Source: Burkholderiaceae bacterium
GTDB taxonomy: Bacteria > Pseudomonadota > Gammaproteobacteria > Burkholderiales > Burkholderiaceae_C
Assembly (NCBI GenBank): GCA_026125795.1
Contig: JAHCKM010000001.1
Coordinates: 1,984,001 to 2,048,000, forward strand
Length of the DNA stretch: 64,000 nucleotides
Direction of reading: 5' to 3'
Below are positions 48,422 to 56,134 of the stretch, in pieces (within the stretch, counting starts at the first letter, position 1; each line of letters opens with the position of its first letter). The position numbers were made by a program, and so were the translations under genes. Under the pieces are notes generated by a model. The model did no database searches. It worked only from the letters and a program-made list of their open reading frames with translations, and was not told the DNA's origin.

Positions 48422-49933
48422 ATGTGCGGCATCGTCGGCGTCATTGCCCAGGCTCCCGTCAACCAGCTGATCTACGACGCGCTGCTGCTGTTGCAGCACC
48501 GCGGCCAGGACGCGGCCGGCATCGTCACGATGCAGGGCACGCAGTGTTTCATGCACAAGGCGCGCGGCATGGTGCGCGACGTGTTCCGCACGCGCAACAT
48601 GCGCGCATTGCCGGGCGACGTGGGGCTGGGCCAGGTGCGTTATCCGACCGCGGGCAACGCCTACAGCGAAGAGGAAGCCCAGCCGTTCTACGTCAACGCG
48701 CCGTACGGCATCGTGCTGGTGCACAACGGCAATCTCACCAATGCCGCCGCGCTGAAGCAGGAGCTGTTCGACGTCGACCGCCGCCACATCAACACGGGCA
48801 GCGACACCGAGGTGCTCATCAACGTGCTGGCGCACGAGATCGAGCGTGCCGGCCGCGACCGGCCGCTGTCGCCCGACGTGATCTTCGCCGCGGTGTCCGC
48901 GGTGCATCGACGCGTGCGCGGCTCGTATGCGGTGATCGCGCTGATCGCGGGCCACGGGTTGCTGGCGTTTCGCGACCCGTACGGCATCCGGCCGCTGGTG
49001 TTCGGCCGCTCGTCGGCCGATGCGGGAGGTGAGCTGATGGTGGCCAGCGAGACCGTCGCTCTCGAAGGCACGGGCCACCGCGCCGAGCGCGACGTGGCTC
49101 CGGGGGAGGCGATCTTCATCGATCTGCAGGGCCGCGTGCACGCACGCCAATGCGCCGAAGCTCCCAGCCTGAACCCGTGCATGTTCGAGTATGTGTACCT
49201 CGCGCGGCCCGACTCGGTGATCGACGGCGTGTCGGTCTACCAGGCGCGGCTCAATCTCGGCGAGACGCTGGCGCAGCGCGTGATCTCCACGATGCCGCCC
49301 TCAGAGATCGACGTCGTGATCCCCATTCCGGAGTCTAGCCGCCCGTCGGCGATGCAGCTGGCGCAGAAGATCGGCAAGCCGTATCGCGAGGGCTTCGTGA
49401 AGAACCGCTACGTCGGTCGCACCTTCATCATGCCGGGGCAGGCGGTGCGCAAGCGCTCGGTGCGGCAGAAGCTCAACGCGATGCCGCAGGAGTTCAAGGG
49501 CCGCAACGTGCTACTGGTCGACGATTCGATCGTGCGCGGCACCACCAGCAAGGAGATCGTTCAGATGGCGCGCGAAGCCGGAGCCCGCAAGGTCTACATG
49601 GCGTCGGCCGCGCCGCCCGTGCGCTATCCCAACGTCTACGGCATCGACATGCCGACCAAGGAAGAGTTGATCGCGCATGGCCGCAGCATCGAGGAGATCC
49701 GCCACTTCATTGGCGCCGATGCGCTGATCTACCAGGACGTGGATGCGATGAAGCGCGTCGTCAAGGCGCTCAATCCCAGGCTCGACGGCTTCGAGGCTTC
49801 GTGCTTCGATGGCGTGTACATCACCGGTGACGTGTCGGCGGCCAGTGCAGCACCGCGTGCTGCGGCGCGCGACGACGAAGACGATGCACAGCGTTCGCGC
49901 CTGGCGCTGCACAGCGCGGCCGAACGCTCCTGA
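48422..49933 (+). CDS. purF: Amidophosphoribosyltransferase
   Basis: The 503-residue enzyme makes the first committed step of purine synthesis. It begins [10 protein letters not shown], with Cys2 as the glutaminase nucleophile. The glutaminase domain includes [17 protein letters not shown] and the phosphoribosyltransferase motif is [18 protein letters not shown]. It follows cvpA by 35 bp. Confidence 0.97.
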   Translation: MCGIVGVIAQAPVNQLIYDALLLLQHRGQDAAGIVTMQGTQCFMHKARGMVRDVFRTRNMRALPGDVGLGQVRYPTAGNAYSEEEAQPFYVNAPYGIVLVHNGNLTNAAALKQELFDVDRRHINTGSDTEVLINVLAHEIERAGRDRPLSPDVIFAAVSAVHRRVRGSYAVIALIAGHGLLAFRDPYGIRPLVFGRSSADAGGELMVASETVALEGTGHRAERDVAPGEAIFIDLQGRVHARQCAEAPSLNPCMFEYVYLARPDSVIDGVSVYQARLNLGETLAQRVISTMPPSEIDVVIPIPESSRPSAMQLAQKIGKPYREGFVKNRYVGRTFIMPGQAVRKRSVRQKLNAMPQEFKGRNVLLVDDSIVRGTTSKEIVQMAREAGARKVYMASAAPPVRYPNVYGIDMPTKEELIAHGRSIEEIRHFIGADALIYQDVDAMKRVVKALNPRLDGFEASCFDGVYITGDVSAASAAPRAAARDDEDDAQRSRLALHSAAERS

Positions 49934-49941
49934 GGCGCCCC

Positions 49942-51177
49942 TTGAGCGAGAACGACAAGAGGATTCCGCGCACGCAGCTGCCGGGCGATGCCCGGCTCGA
50001 CACGCTGGCCGTGCGCGAGGGTCTTCCGCCCAGCCAGTGGGGCGAGAACTCCGAGGCGTTGTTCGTCAGCAGCAGTTTCGTCCACCCCGATGCGGCCACC
50101 GCGGCGGCGCGTTTCGCCAACGAGGAAGAAGCCTTCGTCTACAGCCGCTTCAGCAACCCCACCGTCACGATGATGGAGCGCCGCCTGGCGGCGCTGGAAG
50201 GCAGCGAGGCCTGCATCGGCACCGCCAGCGGAATGGGTGCCATCACCCTGCTGGCGTTGAGCCTGCTGCAGGCCGGCGACCACGTGATCTGCTCGCAGAG
50301 CGTGTTCGGCTCGACGATCAAGCTGCTCGGCGGCGAGTTCAGCAAGTTCGGCGTCGAAACCAGCTTCGTGTCGCAGACCGACGTCGCGCAGTGGCGCGAG
50401 GCGGTGAGGCCCAACACCAAGCTGCTGTTCGCAGAGTCGCCGACCAATCCGTTGACCGAGGTGTGCGACATCGCCGCGCTGGCGAGGATCGCGCACAACG
50501 CCGGCGCGCTGCTGGTGGTGGACAACTGCTTCTGCTCGCCGGCGTTGCAGCGGCCGATCCATCTCGGCGCCGACATCGTGATGCACTCGGGCACCAAGTA
50601 CCTTGACGGCCAAGGCCGGGTGATCGCCGGCGCGCTGTGCTGCAGCCAGAAGCTGGTCGACGAGAAGTTCATGCCGATGATGCGCAGCGCCGGCATCACG
50701 CTGTCGCCCTTCAATGCGTGGGTCGTGCTCAAAGGCATGGAGACACTTTCGATCCGCATGCGCGAGCAGAGCGCGCGCGCTCTCGAGCTGGCGCGCTGGC
50801 TCGAGCAGCACCGCGCCGTCGAACGCGTGTACCACCCCGGCTTGCCGTCGCACCCTCAGCACGAGCTGGCGATGCGCCAGCAAGACGGTGTGGGTGGACC
50901 GGTGGCGTCGTTCATCGTCAAGGGAGCCGACGCCGACCGCGCACGCGCAAACGCGTTTGCGGTGATCGATGGGACGCGCATCTGCTCGATCACCGCCAAC
51001 CTCGGCGACACCAAGACCACCGTGACGCACCCGTCGAGCACCACGCACGGTCGGCTCACCGAGGCGCAGCGCCAGGCCGCCGGCATCACACAGGGCATGA
51101 TCCGCATCGCCGTAGGCCTGGAAGACCTCGAGGACCTGAAGGTCGACCTGGCGCGCGGGCTCGACGCGATCCGATGA
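49942..51177 (+). CDS. metZ: O-succinylhomoserine sulfhydrylase
   Basis: The 411-residue PLP enzyme of the Cys/Met-metabolism family makes homocysteine from O-succinylhomoserine and sulfide. The PLP Lys is in MHSGTKYLDGQGRVIAGAL. Also seen are FVYSRFSNPTVTMMERRLA and GTASGMGAI. It starts at TTG, 8 bp after purF, the normal purF-metZ arrangement. The stop codon overlaps the start of a 27-codon ORF. Confidence 0.94.
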   Translation: MSENDKRIPRTQLPGDARLDTLAVREGLPPSQWGENSEALFVSSSFVHPDAATAAARFANEEEAFVYSRFSNPTVTMMERRLAALEGSEACIGTASGMGAITLLALSLLQAGDHVICSQSVFGSTIKLLGGEFSKFGVETSFVSQTDVAQWREAVRPNTKLLFAESPTNPLTEVCDIAALARIAHNAGALLVVDNCFCSPALQRPIHLGADIVMHSGTKYLDGQGRVIAGALCCSQKLVDEKFMPMMRSAGITLSPFNAWVVLKGMETLSIRMREQSARALELARWLEQHRAVERVYHPGLPSHPQHELAMRQQDGVGGPVASFIVKGADADRARANAFAVIDGTRICSITANLGDTKTTVTHPSSTTHGRLTEAQRQAAGITQGMIRIAVGLEDLEDLKVDLARGLDAIR

Positions 51178-51257
51178 CGGCACGCGCGCGCAAGGCCGCC
51201 TCAAGCGCGCGGCGCTCCCTGGGGCGGACGGCGCGCAGCGCCAAGAGTGACACATGA
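51174..51257 (+). CDS. Possible 27-residue basic peptide linking metZ and gltX
   Basis: ATG at 51174 overlaps the metZ stop (ATGA), and the TGA at 51255-51257 overlaps the gltX ATG (again ATGA). The predicted peptide is rich in Arg, Lys, Ala and Ser (begins [14 protein letters not shown], ends SAKSDT). The double overlap would pass ribosomes from metZ to gltX. It could be a real coupling peptide, or a chance ORF in a 76-bp gap. Confidence 0.35.
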   Translation: MTARARKAASSARRSLGRTARSAKSDT

Positions 51258-52654
51258 CTTTGGTACGCACGCGCATCGCGCCGTCGCCCACCGGCTTCCT
51301 GCATCTGGGCACCGCGCGCACCGCGCTGTACTCGTGGGCTTATGCGCGCCACCATGGCGGGCAGTTCGTGCTGCGCATCGAAGACACCGACGTGGCGCGC
51401 TCGACGCAGGAGTCGGTCGACCAGATCCTCGACGCCATGCACTGGCTGGGCCTGGACTACGACGAAGGCCCGGTGCACCAGATGCAGCGCCTGGCGCGCT
51501 ACCAGGAGGTGGCCGAGTCGATGATCGCCGCAGGCACGGCGTATCGCTGCTACTGCACGCCCGAGGAACTCGACGCGATGCGCGAGACGCAGCGTGCGCG
51601 CGGCGAGAAGACCCACTATGACCGCCGCTGGCGTCCGGAGCCGGGCAAGACGCTGCCGCCGGTGCCGGCCGGCGTGAAGCCCGTGGTGCGCTTCTGCAAC
51701 CCCAAGTCGGGCAGCGTGTCGTGGAACGACCTGGTCAAGGGCCCGATCCGCATCAGCAACGAAGAGATCGACGACCTGATCATCGTGCGCAACGATGGCG
51801 TGCCGACGTACAACTTTGCCGTCGTGGTCGACGACTGGGACATGCGCATCACGCACGTGTTTCGCGGCGACGAGCACATCAACAACACGCCCTGGCAGAT
51901 CAACATCTTCCACGCGCTGAATGCGCCGCTGCCGCTGTTCGGCCACTGTCCGATCATCCTCGGCGAAGACGGGCTCAAGCTGTCCAAGCGCCGCGGCGCG
52001 GTGAGCGTGATGGCCTACGAAGAGGCCGGCTATCTGCCCGAGGCGATGCTCAACTACCTCGCGCGCCTGGGCTGGAGCCACGGTGACCACGAGCTGTTCA
52101 CGCGCGAGCAGATGGTGCAGTGGTTCGACGGCAGCCACATGGCCAAGAGCCCTGCGCAGTGGGATCCGGCCAAGCTCGCGTGGGTCAACGCGCACCACAT
52201 CAAGCTGGCCGACGACGCGCGGCTGGCGCGCCTGGTGGCGCGTCACCTGGCCGCGCTCGGCATCGGAGCCGATGCCGCCGATGCGCGCCTCGCACAGCGT
52301 TGCGCGCTGTTCAAGGATCGGTGCGCCACGCTGGTTGAACTGGCGCGCTGGCTGGCGATGTTCGACGCGCCGGCGCCGCCGAGCCCGCAAGACCGCGCGG
52401 CCCACCTCACCGACGCCGCGCGGCCCGGCCTGCGGTCGCTGTGCGAGCGATTGCGCGTGGCGCCGTGGGAGCCAGCCGGGATCACGCAGGCGCTCAAGGA
52501 CACGCTGGCCGAGCACAAGCTCAAGATGCCCCAACTCGCCATCCCTGTGCGGGTGGCGGTGTGCGGCCGGGTGCAGACGCCGGCCATCGATGCGGTTCTG
52601 GCGCTGTTCGATCGGGAGACCGTGCTCCACCGCCTCGCCGAAGCGGTGAATTGA
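51254..52654 (+). CDS. gltX: Glutamyl-tRNA synthetase
   Basis: The 466-residue class I synthetase has the HIGH-type motif [11 protein letters not shown] at residues 9-19, [11 protein letters not shown], and the KMSKS-type motif [12 protein letters not shown] near 240. The C-terminal anticodon-binding helical domain is complete. It is followed directly by tRNA-Ala and tRNA-Glu, its own substrate. Confidence 0.97.
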   Translation: MTLVRTRIAPSPTGFLHLGTARTALYSWAYARHHGGQFVLRIEDTDVARSTQESVDQILDAMHWLGLDYDEGPVHQMQRLARYQEVAESMIAAGTAYRCYCTPEELDAMRETQRARGEKTHYDRRWRPEPGKTLPPVPAGVKPVVRFCNPKSGSVSWNDLVKGPIRISNEEIDDLIIVRNDGVPTYNFAVVVDDWDMRITHVFRGDEHINNTPWQINIFHALNAPLPLFGHCPIILGEDGLKLSKRRGAVSVMAYEEAGYLPEAMLNYLARLGWSHGDHELFTREQMVQWFDGSHMAKSPAQWDPAKLAWVNAHHIKLADDARLARLVARHLAALGIGADAADARLAQRCALFKDRCATLVELARWLAMFDAPAPPSPQDRAAHLTDAARPGLRSLCERLRVAPWEPAGITQALKDTLAEHKLKMPQLAIPVRVAVCGRVQTPAIDAVLALFDRETVLHRLAEAVN

Positions 52655-52674
52655 GCCGCTATAATTCGCGGCTC
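52653..52674 (+). promoter_or_regulatory. tRNA promoter -10 inside an inverted repeat
   Basis: TATAAT at 52660-52665 is a perfect -10 box about 47 bp before tRNA-Ala. It is followed by a GC-rich discriminator (TCGCGGC), typical of stringently controlled stable-RNA promoters. It lies in the loop of the inverted repeat GAGCCGC/GCGGCTC (52653-52659 and 52668-52674). No good -35 was found at the usual spacing. Confidence 0.55.
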
Positions 52675-52711
52675 GCTCGAGGTGCGTTGCCGTGCCGGGT
52701 GGTTCCGAGTC

Positions 52712-52787
<76 letters not shown>

Positions 52788-52827
52788 ATCACGGCACGCA
52801 TCGAGAGAGATCGAAAGAAGAGTTCTT

Positions 52828-52903
52828 GACCCCTTCGTCTAGAGGCCTAGGACACGACCCTTTCACGGTTGTAACAGGGGTTCGAATCCCCTAGGGGTCG
52901 CCA
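52828..52903 (+). tRNA. tRNA-Glu(TTC)
   Basis: The 76-nt cloverleaf has acceptor GACCCCT/AGGGGTC, anticodon stem CGACC/GGTTG with loop CTTTCAC (anticodon TTC), T-arm GGGGTTCGAATCCCC, and encoded CCA. It is 40 bp after tRNA-Ala, likely the same transcript. Confidence 0.97.
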
Positions 52904-52929
52904 TCTTGCACATAGGTCGTTGACCCTCC

Positions 52930-53050
52930 GGAAGGAGACAACGCTTGTGTCGGATGGCTCAACGCCCGGCGCCACAGGCCGTGTGGCAAGTCTGCCGGGC
53001 GGTGCGACAACAGCACAGCGGACGGCGCCGAAAGGCGCCGTCCGTCTTTG
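52930..53050 (+). ncRNA. Candidate structured small RNA after tRNA-Glu
   Basis: The region has a consecutive set of perfect helices. An outer 8-bp stem CGCCCGGC/GCCGGGCG (52963-52970 with 52994-53001) encloses a 6-bp hairpin GCCACA/TGTGGC (52971-52976 with 52982-52987). The bases AAGTCT form a bulge on the 3' side. A 12-bp GAAA-capped terminator-type hairpin follows at 53018-53045. A GGAAGGAGA lies just upstream. No convincing ORF is present. It does not match a class I recognise (I considered fluoride, guanidine, SAH and SAM types). Confidence 0.4.
53018..53050 (+). terminator. Terminator hairpin with GNRA loop
   Basis: GGACGGCGCC/GGCGCCGTCC (53020-53029 with 53034-53043) with a GAAA loop, extendable by two pairs, is followed by GTCTTTG. 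It probably ends the tRNA or small-RNA transcript. Confidence 0.6.
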
Positions 53051-53144
53051 GGGTCGCGAATCAGACCTCACACAGGCCGGCCGGTACGCAAACGCGGAAA
53101 CGTCACCGCACACGGCGAGCCGGCCGCACCGACGCGCCCATCGT

Positions 53145-53474
53145 TCAAGCATCGACGTGCGAGCCGGGTCTCTCGTGGCTCGCTGCTGCACGATGCCTGG
53201 GTGGAGGTGGGATCGCGGCGGCAATCACGCCGACAAGCGTCGAAGCCTTGTCGACAAGGACACGCAGCGCCTCTGCGGCGTCGGGACCATCCGCGGCTGC
53301 TGCGACCTTGAGCGTCATCACGTGTTGCGCCGCATAGGCGTAGTCAGCACGCGCCACGTCGATTCCGCGAGCCGCGTAGAGGCCCAGGATGCGACACAGC
53401 AAGCCCGTGTCGCGTTCGGTCAAGTAGACCTGTTCAAGGGTCGAGTGAAGCGGGGGAGGTTCCTGAGAGTTCAT
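53145..53474 (-). CDS. Stand-alone ACT-domain protein
   Basis: The 109-residue product has the ACT pattern: strand LEQVYLTERDTGLLCRILGL with the turn and helix, ARGIDVARADYAYA, HVMTLKVAAAAD, a second helix (AAEALRVLVDKASTLVGVI). It is similar in layout to IlvN/IlvM, the regulatory subunits of acetolactate synthase. The Met at 53474 is preferred; a start at 53531 would add a 19-residue extension (MVTTTFFRGLVLPANRIET). No catalytic partner gene is adjacent. It could be a small-molecule-binding regulatory subunit acting elsewhere. Confidence 0.65.
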   Translation of the reverse strand: MNSQEPPPLHSTLEQVYLTERDTGLLCRILGLYAARGIDVARADYAYAAQHVMTLKVAAAADGPDAAEALRVLVDKASTLVGVIAAAIPPPPRHRAAASHERPGSHVDA

Positions 53475-53584
53475 CGTTTCGATCCTGTTGGCCGGGAGCA
53501 CCAAGCCACGAAAAAACGTGGTGGTGACCATGGACGCGTGGGATCGAGCAACGAGAGAGCACGCAAGAACGCTCGCAGCATCGA

Positions 53585-53663
53585 CCCGGCTGACCGGGCC
53601 GACGCGTGCGTGCCCGGTCAGCGGGGAATTCGAATCTTCTTCAGCACCGGAGACATGCTCATG
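53585..53663 (-). promoter_or_regulatory. Possible leader with short ORF and competing hairpins upstream of the ACT gene
   Basis: On the minus strand a 14-codon ORF (MSMSPVLKKIRIPR, 53619-53663) ends inside TGACCGGGC/GCCCGGTCA, a perfect 9-bp stem (53612-53620 with 53591-53599). The 3' arm can instead pair CCGGG with CCCGG at 53585-53589. Mutually exclusive stems after a short ORF recall an attenuator, but no U-run follows. It lies about 115 bp upstream of the ACT-domain gene. Confidence 0.3.
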
Positions 53664-53672
53664 AATGTGAGT

Positions 53673-53818
53673 CTAGCGGTTGTAGTTGATCCCGCGGCCT
53701 CGCATGAACACCGGCCATAGACGCTGGTGTCGGCGGCGATCGCGTTCACACCGTCGTAGCGATGATCATCGTCGTCGATGCGGACCCAGGTGGCGCCCGT
53801 GTCGGCCGAACGACTTGG
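53673..53818 (-). pseudogene. Remnant of a BNR/GH74-type glycosidase C-terminus, frameshifted
   Basis: The minus strand encodes RSADTGATWVRIDDDDHR then YDGVNAIAADTSVYGR, and after a one-base loss VFMRGRGINYNR followed by TAG at 53673-53675. The pattern GATWxRIxDDxHxYGxxNxIxxDxxxYGRVYxxTxGRGxxYGD is the C-terminal signature of GH74 xyloglucanase/BNR-repeat proteins as I know them. Only the last 50 residues or so survive, and the frame is broken, so this is a decayed gene. The rest of the 53475-53907 gap shows no intact gene besides the leader noted above. Confidence 0.5.
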
Positions 53819-53907
53819 TACGACATCGCGTCGCTCACGGCTCCGCCGCGCGCGCGTTGAGATGGCTCAAACTGATACGTGGTCCCGCGGCCCGCCCGGG
53901 TTGGGGT

Positions 53908-54399
53908 TCAAGAACCGTCGCGCGCAACGCTCAGGCTCGTGCGCAAACGGTCCAGCAGATGAACGAGTTGCGTGGTCTCGCGCTCGCCGAGGCTGGCCAG
54001 CGCGGCCTCTGCCATGGCGCGCCGCCGCTCCGCCATCGCGGCCTGGTGACGTTGCGCCGTGGCACTGAGCGTGTAGCGCGTGACGCGCCGATCGCCAGGG
54101 TCGGTTGCGGCGTGCAGCCAGCCGGCGTCGCGCAGACCCTGCACGAGGCGCGCCACCTGGGCCTTGTCGCGGCCCGCGTGCTGCACCAGGTCGCTCTGAG
54201 AGGCACCCGGGTGGCGGGCATAGAAGCCCAGCACCCGGCTTTCCAACGGGGACAGCGGGCTGCCCGCAGCGCGCAGCCTCTCCAGCTCGTTCGCACGCAG
54301 CAGGTGCACCAGCTCATGCAGCGATTCGAGCAACCGCTCGGCGATGGTTGTCCCGGGTTGGTTGACATTATCAACTATCCTCGGCATGATGGTTGACAT
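53908..54399 (-). CDS. MarR-family transcriptional regulator
   Basis: The 163-residue protein has the MarR winged helix (LSPLESRVLGFYARHPGASQ, SDLVQHAGRDKAQVARLVQG, TDPGDRRVTRYTLSATAQ). It is divergent from a siderophore-interacting protein gene, starting 22 bp away. The ATG at 54399 (MSTIMPRIVDN) and the ATG at 54387 are both possible starts; the repeated motif GTTGACATTATC overlaps this N-terminal coding part. It probably represses itself and the neighbour. Confidence 0.87.
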   Translation of the reverse strand: MSTIMPRIVDNVNQPGTTIAERLLESLHELVHLLRANELERLRAAGSPLSPLESRVLGFYARHPGASQSDLVQHAGRDKAQVARLVQGLRDAGWLHAATDPGDRRVTRYTLSATAQRHQAAMAERRRAMAEAALASLGERETTQLVHLLDRLRTSLSVARDGS

Positions 54400-54403
54400 T
54401 ATC
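54361..54403. promoter_or_regulatory. Repeated operator-like motif between marR-type and SIP genes
   Basis: GTTGACATTATC occurs at 54361-54372 and again at 54392-54403, 31 bp apart (three helical turns). The first extends to the palindrome GTTGACATTATCAAC. The first copy contains a perfect -35 TTGACA (54362-54367), with CATGAT 17 bp downstream (54385-54390) as -10 for the plus-strand gene. A bound regulator would block this promoter. Confidence 0.55.
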
Positions 54404-54420
54404 TACTTTAAGGCATCCCG

Positions 54421-55182
54421 GTGACACTCCTCTCGAGCCCGTCGATCCGGCGCGTGCAGCGCGTCCGCCACGACCTGCGGATCCGCCGGCTCGCCGTTTC
54501 GCGCGTGCAGCGCATCAGCCCCGGCTTCGCCGCCGTCTGCTTTGCCGGCGCCGAGCTGGCGGACTTCACGTCGCTCTCGTTTGACGATCACGTGAAGCTG
54601 ATGCTGCCCAGCGCCGCGGGCGAGCCGCTGCGCCGAGACTTCACGCCACGCCGTTTCGACGCGGCGCGCCAAGAACTGACGGTCGAGTTCGCGCTGCACG
54701 GACACGGAGCGGCCGGCGCCTGGGCGACCGACGCCGCGCCGGGGCAGTCGGTCACCATCGGCGGCCCGCGCGGCTCGATGGTGATTGCCGCCGACCACGA
54801 GTGGCACCTGCTCGCCGGTGATGCCAGCGCCTTGCCGGCGATCCACCGTCGGCTGGAAGAGCTGGGGTCCGGGCAACGAGCGCTGGTGCTGGTCGAACTC
54901 GCCGATCCGGCCGACGAGCGCCGCTTCGACACCGCGGCGCAGCTGGAGCTGCAGTGGGTGCGCAATGCGCAGCAGTGGCTCGCCGCGCTGCGCGAGCTGG
55001 AGTTGCCGCGCACCGAGGGCTTCGTGTGGTGCGCCGGCGAAGCGCGCACGATGGCCACCGCGCGCGCTCTGCTGCGTTCGCACCACGGCCACCCGCCGGA
55101 GGCGATGCGGGTCTCGGCCTACTGGAAGTCCGGCGCACCGGCTTTCCACGAGGTGCTGTCGGAGCCCGCGCAGCAGCCTTGA
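54421..55182 (+). CDS. Siderophore-interacting protein (SIP/ViuB-type ferric-siderophore reductase)
   Basis: The 253-residue protein starts at GTG. The N-terminal FAD domain has VQRISPGFAAVCFAGAELAD and the family FAD site, here RRDFTPRRFDAARQELTVEF. The C-terminal SIP domain has AGDASALPAIHRRLEEL, FVWCAGEARTMATARALLRS and SAYWKSGAPAFHEVL. It reduces ferric siderophores to release iron in the cytoplasm. It is divergent from the MarR gene, whose operator repeats overlap its promoter. Confidence 0.9.
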   Translation: MTLLSSPSIRRVQRVRHDLRIRRLAVSRVQRISPGFAAVCFAGAELADFTSLSFDDHVKLMLPSAAGEPLRRDFTPRRFDAARQELTVEFALHGHGAAGAWATDAAPGQSVTIGGPRGSMVIAADHEWHLLAGDASALPAIHRRLEELGSGQRALVLVELADPADERRFDTAAQLELQWVRNAQQWLAALRELELPRTEGFVWCAGEARTMATARALLRSHHGHPPEAMRVSAYWKSGAPAFHEVLSEPAQQP

Positions 55183-55192
55183 AGCGGCAGTG

Positions 55193-56134
55193 TCAGTGTT
55201 CCATCGCGCGGCGCACCAGGCCCTCGACCGTGCCGTCGTGGCGAAAGCCCAGTGCCTCTGCCTTCGGTGTGCGCAGCGGCGGTTGCGACGCGAACAGGCG
55301 TTGCACCGCGTCCTGCGGCTCATGGCGCACCAGCCGATGATGCGCCTGCGGGCAGGTGCGCACCAGCGCGTCGACCACCGATTGCAGCGTCAGATGCAGC
55401 GCCGGCATCTGCACCACGCGCGTGGCGTCGAGCCGGCTCGTGTCGAGCGTGGCGGCGTGCAGCAGGTTGTCGACGCAGGCGCCCACCGAGATCCACCACG
55501 CGGTGCCGTGCGCGGAGACCGGCAGCACGATCGGCTCGCCGGCCGCAAGCTTCCAGAACAGCTGGCTCATGAAGGCCGACACCAGACCCGCGCCGTCCCC
55601 CGGCCGCGCCACCACACCGGGCAGGCGCAGCGAGCAGGCATCCGCCGAGCCGCGGCGTGCCGCATCGGCGATCAGCACTTCGGCGGCGAGCTTGTGCGCG
55701 CCGTAGCTCATGGCTGGGCGCGGCGGCGTCTGTTCGGTCACCACCGCCGGCCACGGATGGCCGTAGACCGCGACCGTGCTCGAGAACACCAGGCGCGGCC
55801 GCGTGCCCTGTTCGCGCAGCAGCGTCAGCAGGTGCGCGGTGGCATCGAGGTTGACGCGCCGACCGAGGTCGGGCGCCTGCTCGGCCGCGCCGCCGGGCAC
55901 GCTGGCGAGGTGGAACACCGCGTCCACCGGCTCGGCGAGCGCGCGCTCCAGCACGCCGGCCTCGGCTATCGAACCGCTCAGGCATCGCAGCCGCGCATCG
56001 TCGGGCACGCCCTGCAGCGACAGATCCACTGCCACGATGCGTTCGACACGGCGCCCGGCCAGCCCCTGCGCGAGCAGGCGCTGCACCAGCACGCGGCCGA
56101 TGAAGCCGCCAGCGCCGGTGACGAGTACGCGCAT
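55193..56134 (-). CDS. NAD-dependent epimerase/dehydratase (SDR, DenD-like)
   Basis: The 313-residue extended SDR begins MRVLVTGAGGFIGRVLVQRL (Rossmann TGxxGxxG). The catalytic SSTVAVYG and SYGAHKLAAE (YxxxK) follow. The sequence resembles the D-erythronate dehydrogenase/UDP-sugar epimerase branch. Its start overlaps the stop of the FAH gene by one base (TGATG), so it is the last gene of the cluster operon. The substrate is uncertain. Confidence 0.82.
   Translation of the reverse strand: MRVLVTGAGGFIGRVLVQRLLAQGLAGRRVERIVAVDLSLQGVPDDARLRCLSGSIAEAGVLERALAEPVDAVFHLASVPGGAAEQAPDLGRRVNLDATAHLLTLLREQGTRPRLVFSSTVAVYGHPWPAVVTEQTPPRPAMSYGAHKLAAEVLIADAARRGSADACSLRLPGVVARPGDGAGLVSAFMSQLFWKLAAGEPIVLPVSAHGTAWWISVGACVDNLLHAATLDTSRLDATRVVQMPALHLTLQSVVDALVRTCPQAHHRLVRHEPQDAVQRLFASQPPLRTPKAEALGFRHDGTVEGLVRRAMEH

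Noticed and set aside
52951-53001. Fluoride riboswitch suggested by GGATGGCTC
   Set aside because: The downstream CTGATG pseudoknot element and the expected spacing are missing.
52828-53145. tRNA-Glu 3' end as an integration site of a genomic island
   Set aside because: I saw no integrase gene and no second copy of the tRNA 3' end in the window.
52847-53224. Minus-strand ORF ending LGDSNPCYNRERVVS
   Set aside because: Its end is the antisense of tRNA-Glu, a well-known false ORF in annotations.
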